The notes beneath the pieces are model-generated. The model had not been told where the DNA came from, did no database searches, and worked only from the letters and a program-made list of their open reading frames with translations. The position numbers were made by a program, and so were the translations under genes. 64,000 bases of DNA from Maniola hyperantus (taxonomy: Eukaryota; Arthropoda; Insecta; Lepidoptera; Nymphalidae). The number at the start of each line of letters is the position of its first letter. Positions within the stretch are counted from its first letter, which is position 1. Shown piece after piece: positions 10,660 through 22,757 of this stretch. Location: contig NC_048552.1 in NCBI RefSeq assembly GCF_902806685.2, positions 9,017,662-9,081,661 on the forward strand, read 5' to 3'.

Positions 10660-11320
10660 CACGTACGTAGTGTACGAACCGAAACCGTTTCAGACGTCAC
10701 AATCAATATAGCTTTTCTTTCTTTTAATATTTCCCTTTGAAGTATTTGGAAGCGTTAGATTTCTCTTGGGACCGTAAGGGGCTTTCTTTCATATTATTTG
10801 AGTTGTAGATAGATTTCAAAATGGACGCTGTAGATTCCTTTCAAGTACAAATTAATTTCTTGACTTCTATATTATACGTGTGGTGCAAGTAAAAATAATA
10901 AATTAAGTAGGTAGGTAGGTACAATAATTTTTAAACCAAATATGTATATAAGTATATATAGTAAATATTTTATTTAATTTGACAAACATAATTATTATAG
11001 GTATGTTTATCTCATACCTACTCGTAAGTGTGTTTATAGTTAGGTATTATACTGATTTAATTAAATGAATGGGTACATAAAAATATTGATTGATAGTAAA
11101 ATAATACTTATTCTTAGAGTTTTAGTAGATACCTAAACAAACATAATAAAAATATGTGCTCACCTATTTCGTAAAGTCAAGAAGGTATTCTCCTGTAACT
11201 TGAGGCATGCTTCTGTTGAAATATTTCTTTGTATAAGTTTCTAAAGCTTACGTAACTTATATATTTTTAACCGTTGTCAGAGCTGAATATAGTATCGCAG
11301 GCCCCGTTGTGGAGACGAAG
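10660..11320. other. Intronic DNA, nothing recognised
   Basis: AT-rich. A GTAGGTAGGTAGGTAC run lies near 10905. Confidence 0.4.
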
Positions 11321-11364
11321 TATATAAATAGAACCTGTGCTAAAGCACAGGTTCTATTTATATA
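11321..11364. repeat. Perfect 21-bp palindromic hairpin
   Basis: TATATAAATAGAACCTGTGCT is followed by AA and its exact reverse complement. It could fold into a very stable stem with a two-base loop (slightly larger in practice). Confidence 0.9.
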
Positions 11365-11407
11365 TAGTTATAAATAACTAGATTTATCTTTACAATACTA
11401 ACTCCAT

Positions 11408-11676
11408 AAAAATCACTACCTCACTACCCATATTATGTGTGAAATAATCCGAAAGTGTGTTTGTTTGTTGGTTTGTCCTTTAATCACGCTACAACTAAGC
11501 TACACTCTACAATCTCTATAATCACGCTACAATCGACGTGATTTTTTGTATGGACACAGTTAAAGACCTGGAGAGTGACATAGGCTACTTTTTATCCCGG
11601 AAAATTAAAGAGTTCGCACGGGATTGTTATAACCGAAATCCACGCGGACGAAATCGCAGGCATAAGCTGTCTAGCA
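11408..11676 (+). mobile_element. Helitron-like family B copy with internal insertion
   Basis: GAAAGTGTGTTTGTTTGTTGG, ATCACGCTACAA (duplicated at 11485 and 11521), GACGTGATTTTTTGTATGG, ATCCCGGAAAATTAAAGAG, then CCACGCGGACGAAATCGC...CTAG. A local duplication of about 36 bp separates the halves. Confidence 0.75.
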
Positions 11677-11699
11677 TATTTATTCATGTACCAATATTT

Positions 11700-12240
11700 C
11701 GTGCCGGATCCTATAAAATCGATTAAGGTACAAAAATAGGGTCGAGATTGATGTCTGGAATTTGTTGTTTGAGGGTTTGTTTGTTAGGTACTTATTTGAT
11801 TTTAGTTGAACTACGAGTACCTAGGTACAAAAACTTGCAACTTGCAAAATATTTGTCATTTTAATTTTCAGGATAGTCATAAAAAATTGCAGTTAAATGA
11901 TGAAAATAGAATAATGATTAATGCGGTACTGGCACACCTTAATTGTTTTTATATTGTTTCTGATGGAAAAGTATGGAACACTTTTATTTATATTTGTATT
12001 CTCTCTGGAGAGATTTTCACATACTTAGTACGATTATCACTAAGATAAGTTACTCAAGGTACGAAATTCTCGTTAATGTTCAGTTAAAGCTACTTAGGAA
12101 TCGATGGTCGTGGTTAGGTTCAAAAAATAATTCGAAAGCTTCCCTAGATTTAGAAGAAGACACTCAAGATTTGAGGAAACTTAGTGGAAACAAACCTCAT
12201 TTTTCTTTAACTGCAAGATAAGCTGGCGCTAGACGACAGT
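11700..12240. other. Intronic DNA with small open frames of unknown meaning
   Basis: Two overlapping + strand frames (to about 80 codons, 11806-12221) contain no recognisable domain and have chance-like composition. I do not call them genes. Confidence 0.35.
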
Positions 12241-12244
12241 CATG

Positions 12245-12480
12245 CTTAATAAAAAGTAATGATGAGGTCTAGATTGGAGCGCGCTCACCTAGAAGATGCC
12301 TATTTACTCTTACCTTAAAGGAATTTAAGTGATACAGGACGGGAAACAAGGACACCGGAAGGGAATTACCATTGGCATACCTAAAGGAAGAAGCGAGTCC
12401 AGCGTCTGTGGCGCCAGTGATGACTATGGTGGCACCGCGTAAGTCACACCACAGACGCTCGGTTCGAAAATCCACCTATA
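12245..12480 (-). pseudogene. LINE ORF2 C-terminal remnant
   Basis: The minus-strand frame ends SFKVRVNRHLLGERAPI before a stop at 12269. The same VNRHLLG-x-RAP end is found at 59704-59928 and a shorter VNKHL version at 51412. This is the C-terminal tail of a non-LTR retrotransposon reverse-transcriptase protein. No catalytic part remains. Confidence 0.6.
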
Positions 12481-12829
12481 GTGGTTCGTGTCAGTTAAGG
12501 TTGAGCAAACATTAAGATACAAACGCTATTCGCTTATGCTTTGCACAACACCACAAGTCAGGTGTTCTCGGGGAAGTGTGTCAAGACGGAGCATTTTAAA
12601 CCACGCCGCGCCATAACGGCCGACACTTGAGGGGATTCAGTCATTGTGGAGCAACCCATGGCATAACCTTTATACAACGTCGATACCCTCATGTATGTAT
12701 ATTATATCACAGTCGAAACTATTATCCAGTCAAAACTACTTTTAACTGAAAAAAAACCTATCAAATTAGTTTTGAGGAGCGACGTTGGTTGAAAGTAGTT
12801 TTTCAGTCAGTTATTATTTATTGTCAACT

Positions 12830-13062
12830 AGCTTATGCCCGCGACTTCGTCCGCGTGGAATTAGGTTCTTTAAAAATCCCGTGGGAACTCTTTGATTTTC
12901 CGGGATAAGAAGTAGCCTATGTCACTCTCCAGGTATCCAGGTATCTCTTTATCTATACCCATGCAAAAAATCACGTCAATCCGTTGCACCGTTGCGACGT
13001 AATTGAAGGACTATGCAAATAGGCTACGCAAGAAGACAGACTTCTAGCTTCGCGCTATATAA
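12830..13062 (-). mobile_element. Helitron-like family B copy
   Basis: CTAGCTTATGCCCGCGACTT, then CGTGGGAACTCTTTGATTTTCC, GGGATAAGAAGTAGCC and AAAAAATCACGTCAATCCG. Confidence 0.75.
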
Positions 13063-13162
13063 TAAAACTCAAGGTGTAGGAATGACAAGAGTCAAGACTG
13101 CGTGGAGTCGGGGTGCTCTGATTTCGTTCTGAGCGACATTCGACCTAATCTTATATGTATTA

Positions 13163-13378
13163 CTAGCTTACTCCCACGACTTCATCCGCGTGGACTACAC
13201 AAATTTCAAACCCCTATTTTACCCCCTTAGGGGTTGAATTTTCAAAAATTCTTTCTTAGCGGATGCCTACATCATAATAGCTATCTACATGCTAAATTTC
13301 AGCCCGATCCGTACTGTAGTTTGAGCTGTGCGTTGATAGATCAGTCCGTCAGTCACCTTTTCCTTAAATATATTTAGA
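13163..13378 (-). mobile_element. Helitron-like family A, well-preserved copy
   Basis: In element orientation (minus) it starts TC (TCTAAATATATTTAAGG) and ends hairpin plus CTAG. The element is about 216 bp, lacks coding capacity and shows no terminal inverted repeats. TC...hairpin-CTAG with no inverted repeats is the diagnostic form of a non-autonomous Helitron, and abundant short elements of this kind are known from Lepidoptera. No RepHel protein is encoded anywhere in the window. Confidence 0.75.
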
Positions 13379-13974
13379 TTTTATGAATTTAATAATGATT
13401 TATTCCAGCAGAGTTTTGACCGAAACTTCAGTTTAAACTACTTTTGACTAACGTCGTTTGTTTAATCTAGTTTTGATTGTACTTTCCAGTTAAAAATAGT
13501 CTTGACTGGATAAGAGTTTTGACTGTAACATACAAGATAAGGTAAAAATGCCTTACCATTTACCGGAACGTGTATTTATTTTCAGGCATGTTGTAGCGGG
13601 TCAATTTGTTATGAGAACTTTTGATGTTTGATTTAAGAGGCCGCATGCCCGATTTTCGATTTTTTGGGAACTATTGAAGCTTCAGATATAACGATTCTAA
13701 TTTAAAAAAAGGTAAAATATCATAGATCAATCCCTTCTTAATAGACTACAGGTAACAAAACTTGCAAGAATTCAGCACGTGCAAATTTTATTTACCTAAA
13801 GCTTAGCACCTGTACAATAGACAATTGCACACCTAAGACACGGTAATATTACGTGCCTGAGAGTACTTCTTTATGAAAATAACAATGGTATACCCGAGAT
13901 AACCAGATTACTCTATTGACCAATGTCATAAACATTAGTTAGTAATCGGGTTCCTTCCATTGTTCATCGCAGTT

Positions 13975-14200
13975 TGATGCCGGCGACGTCATCCGCGTGG
14001 ATTTACGTTTTTAATTATCCCATCCAAACTTTTTGGTTTTCCGAGATAAAACTTCTGTTTCTCTCCAGATCACTGTCACTTTAACTAGGTATATCCATGC
14101 AAAAAATTACGCCAATCTGTTGTTTTGTGATTGAAGGACAAACCAGCAAACTAATAAACCAACTAACAAAAACACTTTCGCATTTATAATATGCATTCTT
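13975..14200 (-). mobile_element. Helitron-like family B copy, degenerate
   Basis: GCCGGCGACGTCATCCGCG at one end and ACACTTTCGCATTTATAATA at the other, with the family order between. Confidence 0.7.
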
Positions 14201-14209
14201 ATAGGTGTT

Positions 14210-14770
14210 TACCTATGTGTAAGTTATCACACATCTTAATACAAAATAAATAAATCTAACAAAATAATAAAATAAAAACATACTAAAGATCCAAAATTGT
14301 GTTCTATAAGAGCTTAGAATTTTTGGAATCGACTACGCAAAGTATCAATATAGGCCTGCCCGACCTAAGGTAAGTATGCCATGTCTATGTGTGAGTGCAG
14401 ATTACGGTGCCATTGTGAGGTACACGCACACATTTAAAATTCGAGCTGAAACTCGTTAGAGCGCTACAGCGTACGGCCTCTTAACAGGCTGTGGGTGTTC
14501 CTGCATGAAAGATATTTATTTGGGAATTTAAGTAGACTCGATTCAAAGACAATTTTATAGCATAGTCTTTCTTGGTGACTAATCAAACTGAGCTTTATTT
14601 ACTTTGCGTACTCCCGGCACGTGACTTACTCAGGCGTATCAGCAACTTAGGCTTGCGCGAACCACCGTGCTAGGTACCGTCCACATGCACGCGCAAACTG
14701 GCTTATGCAAGGTATATGGGTGTAGGTAAGGTGGAGCATGTAGCCAGAGCATTAAGCGCACCACGCATCT
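14210..14770. other. Intronic DNA, nothing recognised
   Basis: No gene or repeat family was identified. Confidence 0.4.
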
Positions 14771-14774
14771 TTTG

Positions 14775-14840
14775 GGCCTCCTCCGTGTTTTGTTTTCAGC
14801 AGATATTTTTATCTGCTGAAAACAAAACACGGAGGAGGCC
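14775..14840. repeat. Perfect 31-bp inverted repeat with 4-base loop
   Basis: GGCCTCCTCCGTGTTTTGTT begins a 31-base arm, TTTT forms the loop, and the exact reverse complement follows. Long perfect arms suggest recent origin or a hairpin-type sequencing/assembly fold. Confidence 0.9.
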
Positions 14841-14849
14841 GGAGGAGAA

Positions 14850-16180
14850 CCTACCAACCAAATAAGTGCCAATTTGAAATGTATTGATACAGAAAAAGCT
14901 AAGTTTTATTTGTTATCAAAAATATTTGGCTCTAATCTACGCCGTCTTTATGCGCCAGCCCTTAAGCTCATAACCTTTAATTAACGTTGGTTGAGAACTA
15001 ATTATTATTATTTCCAAATACAAAATATTGCGGCAAGTTACGAATAAAAAATTATATAGTTAATATATTACCTATTGGTAGGTATACTCAACCTAATCCA
15101 TACAGAATTTATTATGATAATCATATTATCCTTTCATCTACCCACTCATTTATGATTGCTAAAGTAAATAAGAAATGAAATATTACGAGATATGAAATAA
15201 CAACAAACATTACCTCCATTTTTGTCAAGGGAGAAAATTTTCCTCCCAATCTTATCAAGGAAGACTAAAATGTAGTCTAAGTATTCTTATATATGTATAT
15301 ATATATAATATTAAATAGTAAGTAAGTATTAACAAAATATTAGATTGATAGTAAACTGGTGGGGGTTGAAAAGTTTGTTTACGTTGAGGAATTCAACTTC
15401 CTGGCGATGAATGATTGACGTTGATCGCTTGGCCTTGGTGGTTCCGTTTCGCTCGCTGCCCTTGGTCATTGGTCTTGTCTCATGACCAAGAGACAAGAGA
15501 CATGTACTGCCTTCGACCTTCGCGAAGCTGATGTAATCTAGCTGCAATCATTACATTTGTACGGTATCGGACCTTATGATAGTATTATCATCTTTTGGCA
15601 GTCAGTCCCAGGTAGGTAGGTACCTATATCACTAACAATTGATACTCGTATTGGTAATGTGGATATTCCACCATTTTAAATAGATTTATCTTTACTATTC
15701 TCGGCATTTACTTTTCCTATTGTGGGAAATGAATATACAAAAGAAAAACGTGACAATAAAATCTTAATAGGACTACAAACGGGAATTCTGTAAAGAAATT
15801 CATTTTGAAAAGTCGATCGGTCGTTATGGTATTGTATATTAATTGTAGGCTGTTACTGTTATCATAAAAATAACTAAAATAAGCATGAAAGAATGGATGG
15901 ACCTTTAAAAAATAATATAAATTAAATTTACATTAGTAATAATTAATTGAATTTTTAATTTAATTTATTAGTTTATAAAAAATAATTAATTTATTAGTAT
16001 CATAGGTATGTTTATTTTTAGTGTCTGGAAAGATTTTTATGTAAATGTAACCTTAACAAATTATTAATTTAGGAAGAAACACGTGTTTTCAACAGTCTTG
16101 TTTTTATTTTGTCTAATAATAAACTTCAGGAGCTCCTATAAACATGCAATCTAAAATTTGGGATCTACTGTCAAAATTTT
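14850..16180. other. Intronic DNA, nothing recognised
   Basis: AT-rich. A slightly GC-richer island at 15390-15530 has no recognised identity. Confidence 0.4.
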
Positions 16181-16189
16181 GAGTTTCTA

Positions 16190-16255
16190 ACCCCAGAAGC
16201 TGTGCGTTGATAAATCAGTCAGTCAGTCAGGAAACGTTTTTTATAAGTATAGATT
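16190..16255 (-). mobile_element. Helitron-like family A fragment
   Basis: AGCTGTGCGTTGATAAATCA, then (GTCA)n and a TATAGAT-like end. Only the 5' end of the element remains. Confidence 0.6.
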
Positions 16256-16391
16256 TACATATATCGAAAACATCTAAGCTCTGTCATATTGAAAACCCAA
16301 ATATGACGTGAAGGTCAGTCTCATAATCACCCTCAACATCTAAGGCACTCTGGTTGAACGTACAACCGCGCCCTTGCTAGACCGTCGTTGA

Positions 16392-16428
16392 ATGCGTCAT
16401 GCCTTTGCCTACCAAAGGCATGACGCAT
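16392..16428. repeat. Perfect 16-bp inverted repeat
   Basis: ATGCGTCATGCCTTTG, loop CCTAC, then the exact reverse complement. Confidence 0.85.
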
Positions 16429-16533
16429 ATTATCTCGTCTCCCCACACAACCTTTAAAATTATGTAGACCTGCACGCTATAGCATTGTTATGTTACTAAA
16501 TGTTAAATGTACTCTGTGATGTGCATTTTGGAA

Positions 16534-16690
16534 CACTCATCATCATCATCAACAGTCCACCGCCTGACAAAGGTACTTGTAGGGATTTCCGCACGCCACT
16601 GTCTTGTGCCGCCTGAATCCAGTAGCTCTATTACGACTCGTTTGATGTTGTCTGTCCACTTCTTGGTCCACTTAGTAACAGTTCACGACA
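16534..16690 (-). pseudogene. RTE-type LINE 3' remnant
   Basis: On the minus strand the sequence gives AAGTGGACAGACAACATCAA, a CTACTGGATTCAGGCGG block and a (TGA)n-rich tail, parallel to the 3' end of the copy at 50936-51330. No intact frame is present. Confidence 0.6.
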
Positions 16691-16699
16691 GTTAAGGAA

Positions 16700-18870
16700 C
16701 TTCTAACAAAACGTCGAGGTTTCGACGTCACTGGCAGGCGTCAAATGTTAGTACAGTTGACGCACGTATCCCTAAAGTAGCCCTATTTTTCTTTAATTTT
16801 ACGTCACCATAGACATATATTTGACATACCGTCGATTCAGGATCAAAGTTCAAACGAGAGTTCCCGCACTCTAGTTCAGTCTGACCTAGTTGGTCACTTA
16901 ATATGACCACTGACCTATTGTAATACAAATAGATACGCTGAACCTGCGATTGCCAATCTGTTTTTGAAGCAATTTGACTTTGGCACTGATAGAAGCACTG
17001 AGCGTCACTGTGTGAACATACTTGGAACTATGTTACTGATGAGACCACGATGAGACATCTGAAAGTGTCAAGTATCTTTTTGTATTCTATAATGTAAAAA
17101 TTGACATAATTGGTATAAAACACGTGAAATGCGCTGCAAATGCTATTTCAGTCACCACCCACAAACTACGCTTAATAGAACTTTGAGTTGAATTGATTAG
17201 ACTAAGAAGATCATTTCATTCTACATTAATATACCAGACGAGCAAACCTCGTACATCAATGTGGGCGTTAAAATAGCGCCTCCACCTACTTGTAGAGAGG
17301 AAAGCGTGGAACCCTTTGATGGGAGTTTTCAAATAAATATTATTGACAAACAGTGCCAATTTAAAAAATCACCACAGGTCCCCTAGCTATGTTAGGTTGA
17401 GAGTATTTTGCGAATTTTGTAATTGCGTAAATATTATATTTTTGATCCTAGTAACAGGACAGCCAATAAGATTATACCATAGACATGATACGTCCATATT
17501 ACGTGGCGTATAAAATCCGTGCTCGGTAACGAATGAGACAGAAAATACAAAACGCACGAGAGTACAAGAGATAGCGCTCTACAAATAATGTGAACCAAGT
17601 ATCGTAGGTTTAAGTTTCCGCGTAAGATATACGAGTGTACCTATATAAAATATATGTATCTAATTCTTTTTTAAATAAAATAATTGATCGTATCCGCTCA
17701 ACAGGCCGTTTTGGCTGTTAACGCGCATATATATATTTTTTTATATATTCGTGAAATACATAAAGTGCGAAGCTAAGGGTGCAGGAAATAATTAATAAAA
17801 TATAAGCCAATAAATATTTTTCCCAATGTTTTATTATTATTTTTAATACTTATAAAAATGACAAATGAATATGTAAGATTTCTAACTTTTTTGATATATT
17901 CAGTGTAGACTTAAACATTTTTCTCACTGGCAGTCCACTCAAAGCGGAAATCCGACAAGAGAAGATTTTAGAGCTCAAAGTAGGTACAGCTAGAAAGCAA
18001 TTTAATATTGCATTCTAAATTCGTTCACGAAATGGGTTTCAGGTGTATCAAAAGGATTTACAAGTATACCTACTTAGTGGCAAAAATGTAAAGTTTAGTA
18101 AGTATCATCCAACAAAAAGTAATGTGTACTTCTATCTCTATGAATTTGTCTATTAAAACTAAGCACAACTGCAAGAACTAGCGACATTGAAAATACAAGA
18201 CTTCCCACGGGATTATTAAAAAACTTTAAACTACGCAGAAGTCGCGAACACCACCTAGTATTTTTATATTATAAACGCCTGGTTGTTACATTTTCGCAGA
18301 CCATTTTACGAAATTTGGTAAATGATAGCTTGAATCCCGGAGACGGATGGAGTTCCTATTTTTAGAAATCCACGTGGACGGAGTTGGGGGCATTATGTAG
18401 TAAAATATATTATATACCTAACATAGATTTACACAAAGGTTTGATTTGATTGTGTGTTGAAACCAAGTAATAATTTAAAAAAAACACGACTACTCTGCCA
18501 AAACACAAACTAAAAAGAAAAAAAATTTCACATTTGAAAATATCTCCAAATATCATTATTTTACAAAAAACTCACATACATCTATACATGAGCCCTGAAA
18601 ACATTGGGTACACCCTAGAATAATAAACATCAATGGGGTACACTCCTTTTTGGGCAGTCGTGTAGAAAAGGCGTTGAGAGTTCTAATAGGCCACGTGCCA
18701 CCCCACGCCAATTTTGCAGGTCAATTTAATAACAATAAATGACGTTAAGAGACCGCGCGCTAGAGTAATCACGAAAACGGGCGAATTTGTAGTTAGGACA
18801 CACCGACACAGTTTCACTTGTAGGTATTTCGATCGCAAATTGGTCACGTGTTTGAATAATAAAGGTCTCT
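16700..18870. other. Intronic DNA, mostly unassigned
   Basis: Only short family B fragments were recognised (18190-18260 and 18340-18395, both ending near GTCGCG or CGGAGTT-like hairpin remnants). The rest holds nothing I can name. Confidence 0.4.
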
Positions 18871-18875
18871 TCTAG

Positions 18876-19208
18876 TCTGTATTTTTTTTCTATTTTTGCC
18901 AATAGTTTGCTAAGGCTGAACGACATTGCCTATTAAATACCTAATATGCTGACTGCTGAGCGACATAGTCGCCTTACTTTCTGTATATTAAGTATAAGTC
19001 TGTATATTTTTTCTATTTTTGTCAACAGTTTCCTAAGGCTGAAAAATATTGCCTATTAAATACCTATGCTGACTGCTGAGCGAAATAGTCGCTTAGCTTT
19101 CTATATATTTTTTCTATTTTTGCCAATAGTTTCCTAAGGCTGAAAAATATTGCCTATTAAACACCTATGTTGATTGCTGAGCGACATAGTCGCTTTACCT
19201 TCTGTATA
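18876..19208. repeat. Three-unit tandem repeat (minisatellite)
   Basis: Three successive units of roughly 100-125 bp share TTTTTCTATTTTTGCCAATAG, CCTAAGGCTGAAAAATATTG, CCTATTAAATACCTA and GCTGAGCGACATAGTCGC. They diverge by a few percent, and the first unit carries about 20 extra bases. There is no coding signal. Confidence 0.8.
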
Positions 19209-19237
19209 TTATATTGCCTGAAGCTTATCATGAATAC

Positions 19238-19405
19238 TAATAAATAAAAGCGAGAGTGTATCTGTCTGTCTGCTAGCTTTTCACGGCTCATCCGTTTAAC
19301 CGAATGTTAATAAAATTTGGTACAGAAATAGCTTGCATCATAAAGTTCCCACAGGATTTTTATTAAAACCTAAATCCACGCGGATAAAGTCACATAAACA
19401 GAAAA
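19238..19405 (+). mobile_element. Helitron-like family B copy, 3' end decayed
   Basis: GCGAGAGTGTATCTGTCTGTC, then GCTAGCTTTTCACGGCTCATC, then ATCCACGCGGATAAAGTCAC. Confidence 0.65.
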
Positions 19406-19799
19406 ATGTGATTTCAAATCTCGCCGGTTCAGCATTTTTTACACACAATTATTGAAATGACATGAAAAATAACCCATCAATCGCTAAGTACCTACGGCAA
19501 ATCACTTTACTAATAATACCTAGACTGTTAGCTATTAAATAAATCCATTGCAATCATATTGCTCGATGAGCAAATCCAATGAACGTAGGTACATGTAACA
19601 CTTGTTTACTAACAGTATTCACATAATATCTCGTCGTTTGTATTGAGCCGTGTTTACGGTTTTCAAATATGAATAGATGGGGTATTCGCCTGTCTGTCGT
19701 ATGCTCCAGTAGCCAATTTGCGTATTTTAGTAATTGGATTTAATTTATCCTACAAATTCAGCCAATTTAGATGATTTCATATTTTGGTATTAAATACGA

Positions 19800-20030
19800 G
19801 TACAAAAATAATCACTACCTCTATTATAGACGCGAAAGTGTGTTTGTTTGTTGGTTTGTCCTTCAATCACGTCGCAACGGAGCAACGGATCGACTTGATT
19901 TTTTGCATGGTTTGCATTTTGATTTTAATGGAGAGTGACATAGGCTACGTTTTATCCCAGAAAATCAAAGAGTTACCACAGGATTTTTCAAACGTAAATC
20001 CACGCGTACGAAGTCGCGGGCATCAGCTAG
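19800..20030 (+). mobile_element. Helitron-like family B copy
   Basis: GCGAAAGTGTGTTTGTTTGTTG, GGATCGACTTGATTTTTTGC, ATCCCAGAAAATCAAAGAG, then AAGTCGCGGGCATCAGCTAG at the 3' end. Confidence 0.75.
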
Positions 20031-20099
20031 TAGGTATTACAATATAGTAGAAGTACAATGTTTTTGAATAATTTATTCTGTAAACCACACGAGGAATAA

Positions 20100-20290
20100 T
20101 CTATATATTAAAATGAATCGCTAAATGTGTTGCTGATCGCAAATCTCGAGAACAGCTGAACCGATTTCGCTAACTTTTTTTTATAATATTCCTTGAAGTA
20201 CGAGAATGGTTCTTACGGAGAGAAAAATTTTAAAAAATTGAATCGAATGTTAGGCGGTACGGAGTTCTGACTATTGCACTCTTACCGATT
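20100..20290 (+). mobile_element. Helitron-like family C copy
   Basis: It starts TCTATATATTAAAATGAATC, then CGCAAATCTCGAGAACAGC, TGAACCGATTTCGCTAA and TTAGGCGGTACGGAGTTC. The CTAG end is lost. Confidence 0.7.
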
Positions 20291-20359
20291 GACTATTGCA
20301 TTCTTACCAATGATTTTGTCTAGTTAATTTCAAAATAAAAATGCTCGAGTGGACGGGCA

Positions 20360-21955
20360 AATGTTAATACCTAATAATAATACAATTGTATGTAAAAAAA
20401 ATGATAGTTACAGTGAAAATAGTCCTACCGTCTAGGCTATATATGCTTAATTTTTTTGATACGTATATTGTATATTTTCGCCTTATTGTTTTTGACCCTT
20501 AAACTTAAAGCACACCGAATTGAATGAATGCATAGCAGACTAAAATACCTTTGCAGGCTACCACGAAAAGCATATGAGTACAATGGAAACATGCAGTCAT
20601 TGCCGCCTCGGCTTTAGAATTTCTATTCATCAAGTTTAAAAGTGGCGCGCTTTAATGAATGAATATTTAGCGGCACTTTTCCAAGGTCTTGAGAGAGGAA
20701 AGTGCAGAAAGCTCGTCAAATGAGATGAGCGGCGATTCTCACTGCTTCAATTTAAAATCACCTGCGGTTTTTGTTAAAGAAACTTAATATTCACTAAGCC
20801 AAGATAAATGCAAATTTTAATTTCTAAATTCCTTGAGTGATCTGATTAATGGCTTAAAAATGGCAGTATGTGCCTATGTAATTGAATAAATTTAGTTATT
20901 TGGACTGGCATGCCCATTATGTCTCTTTACAGACGATTAAACATATGCATACAAAAATATGTCCAAAAGGAGTAAGCACACAAAAACCAAAATCCCGAAT
21001 ATACGAGTATTGTGTACAAAGGCTTACAGTTTTTAAAATTTACAATAAGCCAGAATAAAAATATGTATACATCTGATGCAGCATTGCTTCGTATAATAGG
21101 CTAGGTGTTGACTCAGCATTTGGTATTCAAGTTCTTCCAGCCTTTGTGTACCGCACGTTTCATTTAGAAGCCAAATGGGTCAGCTGATTCGCACACTTAT
21201 TGCAAATAAATCGTTCTATTCATGCGTATTCATCAAATAAGTACAATATTAATTGCTCGCCTGGATATAATAGATTTCAATACTTGCTTGGAAAAAAGTA
21301 ACCAAAGAAGTCTTCATAGGAGATATCACTATTATTATTATTGGTATTCAGCTAGTCAATTGTATTATAAACGTGTCGTTTATAGATCCTGTATACCTTT
21401 ATAGATCGATCTTGTTTCTCTGTCTACAAAATGCCATGATTGCTGGACCTTTAAAGGTTACGCGTGGAAGAGGATCAAACACATAAAGGCTTTATTAGAG
21501 AGTCGATCTAAATAATTGACAGATAAATGAACACTATAATCGGATCTTATGCTTCAGAACGTAATGGAATGCACTCTTGATGCATTCTAATCTACAATTA
21601 TTATCGCACTTGTAATTTGCCGCCTTTGAAACGGACGTCACGTGATCTAACTTACCAATAGACGCAACCTTTAACAATAGACGCAGAAATGCAAGCGGAA
21701 ATTCCACGTAGATGAAATCCGAGGATAGAGCTAGTCGTTACATAAATAATTATTATGGTGGTCTAGTATCAAAAAGCTTTTTAAATCATTAATAAGGTGA
21801 TAATAATTAGGTTACGTATGGAGCACAGCATGGTTCGGCACGGGCGTAGACCGACTTTAGTACCACAAGCCAGTACCTACTTGGGTCAACAAGTTGCTAA
21901 CTTAAGTCCACACAACTGTTATTATCCAGATAGGCAAAATTCTAATGGATTTATA
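20360..21955. other. Intronic DNA, nothing firm
   Basis: A small family B 3' remnant (TTCCACGTAGATGAAATCC...GAGCTAG) lies at about 21700-21734. Nothing else was recognised. Confidence 0.4.
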
Positions 21956-21988
21956 TAATAGCAGCTTATGCTCGCGACGTCATCCGCG

Positions 21989-22383
21989 TGTTACGGATAC
22001 AGCTATCCTTACCTATCTATATAAAACCCAGGCATCGCCGGGGGAGCTAACATGTCGTCTAGCAGCCCAGCTACGTGTGGAAATATGCCATCTCATCACG
22101 TTCCGGCACATAGAGTCATCAAGGTCTGCAGCCACCTCTGTACGTGATCTCTGGTGCTAACCGACCACAGAACGGTAGAGGGGAAATCGATATAAAATCG
22201 ATAGAGTTAGTTTTAAGGTAGCATTAATCTAGCATAAGTAGTATTTGTAATTTAGATAAGATATAGTTAAGTAAAGGCCTTCGTGTCCCAACGTCGACAC
22301 GAATGTCCTAATTAAATCATTTTCGTAACCAAAAAGGACTTCTGCCTTCAACCCCCGCTCCAGGTAGCCGCCCTTACGTAACT
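21989..22383 (+). repeat. 5' LTR (395 bp)
   Basis: It begins TGTTACGG and ends CGTAACT; GTTACG and CGTAAC form a short terminal inverted repeat. A TATA-like TATATAAAA lies at 22018-22026 and a second weak one in ATCGATATAAAATCGAT near 22187-22203. No canonical AATAAA was seen. Confidence 0.92.
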
Positions 22384-22400
22384 GGCGCAGTCGGTAGGAT
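22383..22400 (+). other. Primer-binding site, tRNA-Ser type
   Basis: TGGCGCAGTCGGTAGGAT directly follows (and may share one T with) the 5' LTR. TGGCGCAGTCG is complementary to the 3' acceptor end of insect tRNA-Ser, the primer type recalled for the 17.6/297 group of Gypsy elements. Confidence 0.75.
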
Positions 22401-22757
22401 AGTCCTGGATATTCAAGGTCGTCGTGGTGCATCCCCTAAAAAGTCGGGTCAACGCTGTCAACTTCCTTGTCAGGACTACAGAACCTACGAGGAGCAGCTG
22501 TCATAGGAGCTGTCGCTGAAGACTTCGAGTCATACTGGAAATCGATGGATCGAAGCTCGCCAGTGACTTTGGTTTTGTAAGTACATGAAATCCTTTTTAT
22601 TGGTTGTTATATTAACTTTTGCGCAGGGTACTATAATTTTATAACTATTACGATTTTACTCACCCGCGTAGTTAAGTATAGGTACTACTTTGATTTTATT
22701 GAGTTTTGTTAATTTAATTATTGATACCTTTAGGTAGATAGTTAAGAATATAAAAAA

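Noticed and set aside
11806..12221. Two overlapping small frames
   Set aside because: Composition follows the AT-rich background and no domain is visible.
18726..18926. 66-codon minus-strand frame
   Set aside because: It overlaps the minisatellite and is not kept in its other units.
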